Assembly (NCBI GenBank): GCA_964644135.1
Contig: CAZXWD010000091.1
Span: forward strand, 1-11,436
From: CAZMOK01 sp964644135
Lineage (GTDB): Bacteria; Bacteroidota; Bacteroidia; Bacteroidales; JAGOPY01
DNA: 11,436 nt
Direction of reading: 5' to 3'
Under the pieces are notes generated by a model. That model had not been told where the DNA came from, made no database searches, and saw nothing but the letters and a program-made list of their open reading frames with translations. Numbering within the stretch: position 1 is the first letter of the stretch; each line of letters begins with the position of its first letter. Positions 1 through 5,660 of the stretch are shown piece after piece. A program made the position numbers and the translations under genes.

Positions 1-453
1 GGCCTGATCAAGCACATTTCAGAGCCTAAAGGACTTGGTGTGAGATGCGACGGATATGTCTACGAGGGCTATGAGATCCCTTTGTTTTACGATCCAATGA
101 TCTCAAAGCTCATCGTATGGGCAAAAACCAGGGAGGAAGCGATAGCCAGGATGCGCAGGGCTCTTTATGAATATAAGATAACAGGGGTGAAGACATCTAT
201 CAGGTTCCTGGAACGGATCATGGAAACCCCTGATTTTGTCAAGGGGAAATACAATACGCATTTTATCGAGGAGAACCAGGAATCTCTTATGGCCCCCCAG
301 AAGAAGAATTCCCGCTACGAAGACGTGGCCATAATGACAGTTTTTGTGGATTACATGAAAAAAGTCCACAGTTTCCAGACCAGGGTCATGCAGAAGAACA
401 ACAAGAGTGGCTGGAAAGAGTGCGGTAGAAGAAAAAACCTTTTCCACTATTAA
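1..453 (+). CDS. accC: Biotin carboxylase subunit of an acyl-CoA carboxylase, C-terminal part (5' end outside window)
   Basis: This is the last 150 codons of a gene entering from the left; the frame is open from base 1 and ends at TAA 451-453. The product would use ATP and bicarbonate to carboxylate the biotin on the carrier protein encoded next. The visible part matches the C-terminal domain of biotin carboxylases: a GVRCDGYVYEG segment, then IPLFYDPMISKLIVWAKTR with the conserved YDP-M-SKL core, then a RM-RAL-EY-I-GVKT helix region and a YNTHFIEEN segment. About 55 residues follow, ending in WKECGRRKNLFHY. I recall a similar basic tail in Bacteroidota acyl-CoA carboxylase biotin carboxylases, whereas E. 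coli AccC lacks it. The carrier gene starts 11 bp downstream, so the genes are probably co-transcribed. The ATP-grasp core lies outside the window. Family call is secure; substrate is inferred from the neighbours. Confidence 0.93.
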   Translation, partial: GLIKHISEPKGLGVRCDGYVYEGYEIPLFYDPMISKLIVWAKTREEAIARMRRALYEYKITGVKTSIRFLERIMETPDFVKGKYNTHFIEENQESLMAPQKKNSRYEDVAIMTVFVDYMKKVHSFQTRVMQKNNKSGWKECGRRKNLFHY

Positions 454-464
454 TTATACCTGCT

Positions 465-974
465 ATGGGATCAATGGAAATAAAGATCGATGAACGTACT
501 GCCAGTGTGGAGCTCATCAACAGTGAGGAGAATAACTTCAAGATATCCATCGACGGAAAGGTTTACGATGCCAATATAATAATGGTTGAAAGGGGTGTTT
601 ACTCTATTTTGATAGATGGCAAATCATATAATGTCGAGCTCTTTGAATCGGGAAACCAGAAAGAGTACCTGGTGAATACTTTTTATCATTCCTATGAACT
701 TGAGGTGATAGACGCCGAAAGCAAGTATCTCAAAAGCCGGTCGAGCGATGATTCTCACCAGGAGGCCATTATCTCTTCACCTATGCCGGGAAAGGTTGTG
801 AAGATACCGGTCAAGGTGGGAGACAGAGTCAATGCCGGCGACACCGTGATCATTGTTTCGGCAATGAAAATGGAGAGTGAATACAAAGTTAAGATCGACA
901 GGGTTGTAAAGGAAATCAAGGTAAAGGAGGGTGATACAATTGCCGCAAACCAGCCTCTGATCATCGTTGAATAA
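465..974 (+). CDS. Biotin carboxyl carrier protein of the acyl-CoA carboxylase
   Basis: This 169-residue protein carries the biotin that shuttles CO2 between the biotin carboxylase and the carboxyltransferase. Residues 103-169 form a biotinyl/lipoyl domain: SPMPGKVVKI (about 105-114), VKVGDRVNAGDTV, then the biotin site AMKMES with the acceptor lysine at K135, and a closing EGDTIAANQPLIIVE. Residues 1-90 are a beta-rich N-terminal part seen in carriers of propionyl-CoA carboxylase or methylmalonyl-CoA decarboxylase type, followed by a short polar linker (about 91-100). The usual EAMKM is SAMKM here; the AMKM core is intact. ATG 465 is used; ATG at residue 4 (474) is an alternative, and no Shine-Dalgarno sequence separates them. 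The gene lies 11 bp after the biotin carboxylase and 32 bp before the beta subunit. A decarboxylase gamma subunit is less likely because a biotin carboxylase gene is adjacent. Confidence 0.93.
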   Translation: MGSMEIKIDERTASVELINSEENNFKISIDGKVYDANIIMVERGVYSILIDGKSYNVELFESGNQKEYLVNTFYHSYELEVIDAESKYLKSRSSDDSHQEAIISSPMPGKVVKIPVKVGDRVNAGDTVIIVSAMKMESEYKVKIDRVVKEIKVKEGDTIAANQPLIIVE

Positions 975-1006
975 TCAAAAACTTCCTAATAAAAATTCAA
1001 TAACCT

Positions 1007-2548
1007 ATGGCTTCATTGGAAGAAAAATTCAGGCTTTTTGAAGAGAAGGATAAATCAGCCGAACTGGGTGGAGGTGAAGAAAGGATAAAGAAACAGCATG
1101 ATGCAGGCAGGCTGACCGCCAGGGAAAGGATCAACCTACTTCTCGACCCGGGCACTTTTGTTGAAAAAGATAAGTTCATGACCCACCGCTGCTCCGATTT
1201 TGGCATGGAGAAACAGAAGATACCAGGCGACGGCGTTGTAACAGGTTATGGAAAAGTAGAGGGACGGTTGATCTATGTCTTTGCCCAGGATTTTACTGTT
1301 TTCGGAGGTTCACTGAGCCGGGCAAATGCCGATAAGATTGTGAAGACCATGGACCTGGCCATGCGCCAGGGCGCCCCTTTAATAGGGCTGAACGATTCGG
1401 GAGGTGCAAGGATACAGGAGGGAGTGGAAAGTTTAGCAGGTTATGCCGACATTTTTTACCGCAATGTAATGAGCTCGGGTGTCATCCCTCAGATCTCCGC
1501 AGTGCTTGGCCCCTGTGCCGGAGGTGCCGTCTATTCGCCCGCCATGACCGATTTTATCCTTATGGTGAAGGAAACCAGTTATATGTTCGTAACCGGTCCT
1601 GATGTGATCAGGACAGTTACCCACGAGGAAGTTACAAAGAATGAGCTGGGCGGCGCAATGACCCATAACTCGAAGAGCGGTGTTGCCCACCTGATGGCCG
1701 AAAATGACGAGCAGGCAATCATGATGATCAGGGAACTTCTCAGCTTTCTTCCTTCCAACAATATGGAAGACCCTCCGGTAGCCCCGAACACTGATGATAT
1801 AAGGCGGGCTGATGATAAGCTCGACAGTCTGATACCTGATGATCCCAATAAACCTTACGATATCAAGGAGCTGATAACCAGTGTTGTGGATAACAGCAAT
1901 TTCTTCGAGATACAGCCCCATTATGCACAGAATATCATAATTGGCTTTGCCCGCCTCGACGGAAGGCCCGTCGGGATAGTAGCAAACCAGCCTGATCATC
2001 TGGCAGGGGTGCTCGATATCAGCTCTTCAATGAAGGGCGCACGTTTTGTACGCTTCTGTGATGCTTTCAATATACCGATCATAACATTTGTAGATGTGCC
2101 AGGTTTCCTTCCCGGTACGTACCAGGAATTCAACGGCATTATCAAGCATGGCGCTAAGCTGCTCTATGCTTACTGTGAAGCCACAGTTCCCAAGATCACA
2201 GTGATCACAAGGAAAGCATACGGAGGTGCCTACGATGTGATGTCGTCCAAACACATAGGGGCTGATGTTAATTTCGCCTATCCTACGGCTGAGGTGGCGG
2301 TCATGGGACCCGAAGGCGCCGTGAACATTCTCTATAAAAAGGAGAAACTCACGGATGAAGAAAAGAAAAAGCGCGTGGAGGAATACAAGCGCCGGTTTGC
2401 CAGCCCGTATAAAGCTGCTGAACTGGGATATATCGACGAAATAATCTATCCCAGGGATACCCGCTTCAAGCTTATACAGTCGCTTGAAATGACCCAGACC
2501 AAGAGCCGGTCAAATCCCCCGAAAAAGCACGGAAATATACCACTGTAA
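1007..2548 (+). CDS. pccB: Acyl-CoA carboxylase beta subunit (carboxyltransferase), probably propionyl-CoA carboxylase
   Basis: The 513-residue protein is a full-length carboxyltransferase that moves CO2 from carboxybiotin to an acyl-CoA, probably propionyl-CoA to give methylmalonyl-CoA. Both crotonase-like halves are present. The N-terminal half has NDSGGARIQEG (residues 129-139), whose GGA forms an oxyanion hole, and GPCAGGAVYSPAMTDF. The C-terminal half has VDVPGFLPGTYQE and AYGGAYDVM (404-412). From memory, D410 matches the aspartate (D422 of Streptomyces PccB) that favours propionyl-CoA over acetyl-CoA; acetyl-specific paralogues carry isoleucine there. Biotin-dependent methylmalonyl-CoA decarboxylase alpha subunits share this family and motif, so sequence alone cannot separate the two. 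The adjacent biotin carboxylase favours the ATP-dependent carboxylase. The start has no Shine-Dalgarno but an A/T-rich leader. The gene ends 22 bp from the convergent phytase gene with no hairpin between. Confidence 0.93.
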   Translation: MASLEEKFRLFEEKDKSAELGGGEERIKKQHDAGRLTARERINLLLDPGTFVEKDKFMTHRCSDFGMEKQKIPGDGVVTGYGKVEGRLIYVFAQDFTVFGGSLSRANADKIVKTMDLAMRQGAPLIGLNDSGGARIQEGVESLAGYADIFYRNVMSSGVIPQISAVLGPCAGGAVYSPAMTDFILMVKETSYMFVTGPDVIRTVTHEEVTKNELGGAMTHNSKSGVAHLMAENDEQAIMMIRELLSFLPSNNMEDPPVAPNTDDIRRADDKLDSLIPDDPNKPYDIKELITSVVDNSNFFEIQPHYAQNIIIGFARLDGRPVGIVANQPDHLAGVLDISSSMKGARFVRFCDAFNIPIITFVDVPGFLPGTYQEFNGIIKHGAKLLYAYCEATVPKITVITRKAYGGAYDVMSSKHIGADVNFAYPTAEVAVMGPEGAVNILYKKEKLTDEEKKKRVEEYKRRFASPYKAAELGYIDEIIYPRDTRFKLIQSLEMTQTKSRSNPPKKHGNIPL

Positions 2549-2570
2549 GATTGAACCCCTATCGCCTGAC

Positions 2571-3740
2571 CTATTTTTCCAACCCTTGCCCCACAACGTA
2601 GGTTGTATCTATGATAAGCGGGGGATCGAAAAGGTTAGCTATTTTGTCCCAGGAAACGAGCTTGAAATTCTGGTTCAAGGGTTCCTGTTCTGTTTCGTTG
2701 ATGTCATCCTGTGCTACAAATAAACCGTAAGGAAATTCCTTGCCAAGGCTGCGGTTGGTAACGTCAATGCCGTCGGTGCCGGTTGTGCCGTCGATCAACA
2801 CCTCCCCGTCAACTACAAGGTCGTCGATCGCGAAACTTCCGAGGTATTCATTATCACCATCGCGCTCGTATACGGCATAGCTGTCATTGCCCTGGCTCGA
2901 AGCTATGAGATAACCTTTGCCATCAGCAGCATAATAGATGGTAAGGCCTTCTATGTCGGGTTTAAGGTTAGGGTTATTGATGTCATCAACAATTGTCCCT
3001 TCGCTTCCACCGTCGGGCCTGGCGGGGTATTTCCATATCCCGAATTCCTCCTCTCCAACATATAAGTGACCGAGCTCATCGTCGGCAACACAACCTTCGG
3101 TCTGGGAAGCAAAATCCAGTAAGCGCACCAGTTCTCCTTCAACTTTGTTTTCTTCATTGGCACTCAGTTTCCATTGCTGCACATCCCCGCTGATAGTAGT
3201 GACAAAAGCATAGAATTCATCGTTTTTGAGGTCGTTATAAAGACAAAAGCCATAAACCTCGTGAGTTGTTGATATGAGCCGGTCTTTCCTGTTATCAATG
3301 CGGTTAAGCATCTGTGTGGCAGGATCGAATGTGAAAAGCTTGATGGAGTTACTGTACCTGTCGGTTGTCCCCACAATATTGATCCTGCTGCCATCTGACA
3401 GGGGAAAGCCGTACCTTATATCAACGTTGTTTGTTTCACCATTCTCAAAAACGGCCCTCCTGAGCCCGTTCAGGTAATAGAGCTCGAGGCTGGCTTCCTT
3501 ATCGGTACCGATAAGGAATGATTGAGAGGGATCCTCTGAATTGACGAAAATTGCAGGGTCGTCGGCCGCATCATCAACACTAAGGACCGGGTCAGTCTCC
3601 ACATCAGGAGTGACTGAAGAGCCGGACATTTCGACTGTCGTCACGGTTTCTTTCTTTTTATCCCCCTCGCCGGTATTGCTGCATGAAGAAAAAACGAAGA
3701 TTATTGTAAGCAAGGATAGTAGAACACTGAGGTTTTTCAT
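2571..3740 (-). CDS. Beta-propeller phytase (3-phytase), lipoprotein
   Basis: The 389-residue protein belongs to the beta-propeller phytases (BPP, PF02333), calcium-dependent enzymes that release phosphate from phytate. Family motifs occur in order: DDPAIFVN (60-67), NNVDIRYGF (104-112), a DGSRINIVGTTDRY segment (116-129), YGFCLYND (163-170), GCVADDELGHLYVGEEEFG (216-234), DIEGLTIYY (262-270) and a DGIDVTN plus GLFVAQDD pair (323-346). The N-terminus is a lipoprotein signal: basic start, hydrophobic run, then FSSC with the lipid-bearing cysteine at C20, followed by a flexible Ser/Thr/Asp-rich spacer to about residue 50. It therefore acts outside the cytoplasm, probably anchored in the outer membrane; which face cannot be told. 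Length matches a single-propeller BPP. It stands alone, convergent with the carboxylase operon and divergent from rbfA. Family call is strong; phytate as the physiological substrate is inferred. Confidence 0.95.
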   Translation of the reverse strand: MKNLSVLLSLLTIIFVFSSCSNTGEGDKKKETVTTVEMSGSSVTPDVETDPVLSVDDAADDPAIFVNSEDPSQSFLIGTDKEASLELYYLNGLRRAVFENGETNNVDIRYGFPLSDGSRINIVGTTDRYSNSIKLFTFDPATQMLNRIDNRKDRLISTTHEVYGFCLYNDLKNDEFYAFVTTISGDVQQWKLSANEENKVEGELVRLLDFASQTEGCVADDELGHLYVGEEEFGIWKYPARPDGGSEGTIVDDINNPNLKPDIEGLTIYYAADGKGYLIASSQGNDSYAVYERDGDNEYLGSFAIDDLVVDGEVLIDGTTGTDGIDVTNRSLGKEFPYGLFVAQDDINETEQEPLNQNFKLVSWDKIANLFDPPLIIDTTYVVGQGLEK

Positions 3741-3769
3741 AGTTTGTGATGATTTATGTAAGACCGGGA

Positions 3770-3777
3770 CAAATATC
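3770..3777 (-). promoter_or_regulatory. Possible -7 element for the phytase gene
   Basis: Read on the minus strand this is GATATTTG, matching TAnnTTTG at all fixed positions but the first. It lies 29 bp upstream of the phytase ATG. No TTTG-like -33 box is visible at the expected distance, but operator-like site 1 (3802-3816) lies where one would sit. This is a weak call from pattern alone. Confidence 0.3.
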
Positions 3778-3801
3778 CGAATTTATCTTAATAAGAGGAG
3801 T

Positions 3802-3816
3802 ATTCATCGGATGACT
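3802..3816. promoter_or_regulatory. Operator-like palindrome, site 1 of 3
   Basis: ATTCATCGGATGACT is an imperfect odd palindrome centred on G3809, with the perfect core TCATC-G-GATGA. It is the exact reverse complement of site 2 (3856-3870). It lies about 25 bp upstream of the possible phytase -7 element. Such short odd-centred palindromes are typical of dimeric helix-turn-helix regulators; FadR-type GntR sites have this geometry. The regulator is unknown. Confidence 0.5.
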
Positions 3817-3855
3817 TTTTTCATAGAAACATTGTTACCAATTAGTTGATTTTTT

Positions 3856-3870
3856 AGTCATCCGATGAAT
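3856..3870. promoter_or_regulatory. Operator-like palindrome, site 2 of 3
   Basis: AGTCATCCGATGAAT is the perfect 15-bp reverse complement of site 1 and contains TCATC-C-GATGA centred on C3863. Its centre lies 54 bp from site 1 and 32 bp from site 3, close to 5 and 3 helical turns. It sits mid-way in the phytase/rbfA intergenic region, away from either predicted core promoter, as expected for an auxiliary or looping site. Confidence 0.5.
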
Positions 3871-3887
3871 TGATGTTACGCTGGGGT

Positions 3888-3902
3888 ATTAATCGGATGA
3901 TT
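3888..3902. promoter_or_regulatory. Operator-like palindrome, site 3 of 3
   Basis: ATTAATCGGATGATT matches site 1 at 13 of 15 positions and is in the same orientation, with core TAATC-G-GATGA centred on G3895. It overlaps the TTTG at 3901-3904 that could be the rbfA -33 box, so a bound protein here could directly block or recruit polymerase. Confidence 0.45.
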
Positions 3903-3929
3903 TGTGAGTGTTATATTTAATTAATTTTG
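3901..3929 (+). promoter_or_regulatory. Predicted rbfA promoter (Bacteroidota type)
   Basis: TAATTTTG at 3922-3929 is a perfect TAnnTTTG -7 element, and TTTG at 3901-3904 lies 17 bp upstream as a candidate -33 box; that spacing is at the short end. Only four bases separate the -7 element from the rbfA ATG at 3934, so transcription would begin at or very near the start codon. This is prediction from motif; no start site has been measured. Confidence 0.5.
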
Positions 3930-3933
3930 CAGT

Positions 3934-4284
3934 ATGGAACAAAGTACCAGGCAACAAAAAGTAGGGCGCGTTATCCAGAAAGAACTGGGTGAGATCTTGC
4001 AGTTTGAAATGAAGGAAAAATTCCCGGGGATGATGATCACAGTCACAAAAGTTCAGGTAACCAAAGATCTTTCCATAGCCAGAATATTTCTTAGCCTTTT
4101 TGGTGCTAAAGATAAACCCGCCGCACTGGAACAGGTTAGGCAGTATGGCGGGGAGTTCAGATACAGGCTTGGCAACAGGGTAGCCAAACAGTTGCGCATT
4201 GTTCCCCAGCTTGAGTTTTTCGAGGACGATTCGCTCGACTATATTGAGAATATCGAGCGTTTACTTGATGATGATGAAGAATAA
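3934..4284 (+). CDS. rbfA: 30S ribosome-binding factor A
   Basis: The 116-residue protein matches RbfA, a small KH-fold protein that binds the 30S subunit during late maturation of 16S rRNA. Visible features are the basic start with RVIQKELGEIL (about residues 12-22), the central strand region MITVTKVQVTKDLSIARIF (about 31-49), and the C-terminal FRYRLGNRVAKQLRIVPQLEFFEDDS segment (about 76-100), typical of the family, then an acidic tail. Length is usual for RbfA. ATG 3934 must be the start because the next in-frame methionine lies inside the fold. There is no Shine-Dalgarno and the predicted -7 element ends four bases upstream, suggesting a leaderless message. The permease gene follows 24 bp downstream in the same frame, so the two are probably one operon. 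Confidence 0.95.
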   Translation: MEQSTRQQKVGRVIQKELGEILQFEMKEKFPGMMITVTKVQVTKDLSIARIFLSLFGAKDKPAALEQVRQYGGEFRYRLGNRVAKQLRIVPQLEFFEDDSLDYIENIERLLDDDEE

Positions 4285-4308
4285 CAGTCCCCTTCAAAAA
4301 ACCGGATA

Positions 4309-5559
4309 TTGTACCTCCCTTTTTACATAGCAAAGCGTTACCTGATCTCCAGGAAATCACACAACATCATAAATATCATTTCGATCATTTCGGTTGTGGG
4401 GGTTACTGTGGGTACAATGGCCCTTATACTCGTGCTTTCGGTATTCAATGGCTTTGAATCGCTCGTGCTTTCACTTTTCAATTCATTCAATCCCGACATT
4501 AAGATCGAGGCTGCCGAAGGCAAGACCATAAGCACTGCTGATTTCCCTTTCGGAGAGCTGCAGCAAACGGAAGGTATTGCAGGATACTGGGAAGTTATTG
4601 AAGAGAATGCGCTTGCACGGCACGAGGAAAGCCAGCACATTGTGAAGATCAAGGGTGTAGGTCCTAATTATCTTGACAATTCGGCGCTTACGCGTTTTGT
4701 TATTGCCGGAGAGGCCGCCGTTCAGCAAAATGGCTCAGAGAAAGCCTTTATAGGTGCCGGTGTTGCCTACTACCTGGGGATATACATAGGTGATTACACG
4801 CCACCTGTGAGTCTTTTCGTACCCAGCCGCACCAGTCGCAGTTATTCTTCATTGCAAACTGACGCCTTCAACCAGAAAGTGCTCAACGTGGCAGGTGTAT
4901 TCTCCCTGCAGCAGGAGTTCGACAGGGACTATGTTTTTATTCCGATCGATGCGGCCCGGAACCTGATGGAGTACGATGATGAAGTTACTTCAGTTGAAGT
5001 GGATGTTGTCAATGAATATGAAATCAACCGGGTAAAATACCGGCTGGAAGAGACCCTTGGGGAGAGCTACAGTGTGAAGACACGTTACGAACAACAATCC
5101 CTGCTCTACCGTGTCATGCGCTCGGAAAAGTGGGCCACTTTCGTAATTCTTGCCTTCATCCTGATCATTGCAACTTTCAATGTAATCGGGTCGCTTTCTA
5201 TACTTATTATTGACAAGAAAAAGGACATCGCCGTGCTTTGGAGCCTCGGTGCCGACAAGAAAATGATCAAGAGGATCTTCATTGCCGAAGGTATGTTGAT
5301 ATCGGTCTTCGGAGGGATAGCCGGATTGCTTGTTGGCGGGCTAATAGCCTGGCTTCAGCAGCAATTTGGTTTTGTACCGCTGGGCGGGGCAGGTGATTCA
5401 TATATAGTGGATGCCTACCCGGTAAAGGTCGAGTGGCTCGACTTCCTCCTGGTGCTGCTGACGGTGGTCCTGATCGGTGCTGTTACCGTTTGGTATCCCG
5501 TCAGGCAGATCTCGAGGAAAATTCTCTCCCAGCAGTTGAATTTTTTCCTGATGAGATAA
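4309..5559 (+). CDS. LolC/LolE-type ABC transporter permease (FtsX/MacB fold), TTG start
   Basis: This 416-residue inner-membrane protein has the four-helix architecture of LolC/LolE lipoprotein-release permeases: a first helix at about 20-46, a periplasmic domain at about 50-270, and three C-terminal helices at about 275-301, 325-350 and 377-397. After helix 2 comes the family coupling segment DKKKDIAVLWSLGADKKMI, then EGMLI leading into helix 3. The N-terminus YLPFYIAKRYL also fits the family. The start is TTG at 4309: in-frame codons back to the rbfA stop include no ATG, GTG or other TTG, and the first internal methionine is residue 37, inside helix 1. No ATPase (LolD) gene is present, so its partner lies elsewhere. 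A role in lipoprotein release to the outer membrane is inferred from the family; other MacB-type substrates are possible. Confidence 0.88.
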   Translation: MYLPFYIAKRYLISRKSHNIINIISIISVVGVTVGTMALILVLSVFNGFESLVLSLFNSFNPDIKIEAAEGKTISTADFPFGELQQTEGIAGYWEVIEENALARHEESQHIVKIKGVGPNYLDNSALTRFVIAGEAAVQQNGSEKAFIGAGVAYYLGIYIGDYTPPVSLFVPSRTSRSYSSLQTDAFNQKVLNVAGVFSLQQEFDRDYVFIPIDAARNLMEYDDEVTSVEVDVVNEYEINRVKYRLEETLGESYSVKTRYEQQSLLYRVMRSEKWATFVILAFILIIATFNVIGSLSILIIDKKKDIAVLWSLGADKKMIKRIFIAEGMLISVFGGIAGLLVGGLIAWLQQQFGFVPLGGAGDSYIVDAYPVKVEWLDFLLVLLTVVLIGAVTVWYPVRQISRKILSQQLNFFLMR

Positions 5560-5570
5560 AATAGTGACCA

Positions 5571-5607
5571 GGGGACGATGTCCCATTTTTAAAGGGACAT
5601 CGTCCCT
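5571..5607. repeat. REP-like stem-loop with nested palindromic arms
   Basis: GGGACGATGTCCC (5572-5584) and its exact reverse complement (5594-5606) form a 13-bp perfect stem with a 9-base A/T loop; G5571-T5607 adds a wobble pair. Each arm is itself a palindrome around three bases (GGGAC-GAT-GTCCC). It lies 12 bp after the permease stop and 53 bp before the protease ATG. No T-run follows on the plus strand, so it is a poor intrinsic terminator. The shape resembles REP elements moved by RAYT-type transposases; no such transposase is in the window. Confidence 0.6.
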
Positions 5608-5627
5608 GAATATCTACTGAAAAAAGG

Positions 5628-5635
5628 TATTTTTG
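5628..5635 (+). promoter_or_regulatory. Predicted -7 element for the C25 protease gene
   Basis: TATTTTTG is a perfect TAnnTTTG. It lies 25 bp upstream of the ATG, giving a predicted leader of about 20 bases. No clear TTTG -33 box is present; that position is occupied by the right arm and flank of the stem-loop at 5571-5607, so the hairpin may influence this promoter. Confidence 0.45.
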
Positions 5636-5660
5636 TTGATCAATCCAATCACAGATAAGC

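Noticed and set aside
1433..1999. 188-codon open frame on the minus strand
   Set aside because: It lies wholly inside the carboxyltransferase gene, which has clear family motifs; the antisense product looks like nothing known.
2549..2570. Terminator between the carboxyltransferase and phytase genes
   Set aside because: The 22-bp gap contains no inverted repeat or T-run.
3746..3756. A fourth operator half-site (GATGATTT) just upstream of the phytase start
   Set aside because: Only the GATGA half is present with no matching TCATC arm, so it cannot be told from chance.
3541..3849. 102-codon plus-strand frame running from the phytase gene into the intergenic region
   Set aside because: It is mostly the complement of the phytase signal region and runs through the operator-like sites; the product has no recognisable features.
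5571..5607. Intrinsic terminator for the permease gene
   Set aside because: The stem is strong, but no T-run follows it on the plus strand and on the minus strand the flank is also not T-rich, so it does not fit a rho-independent terminator.
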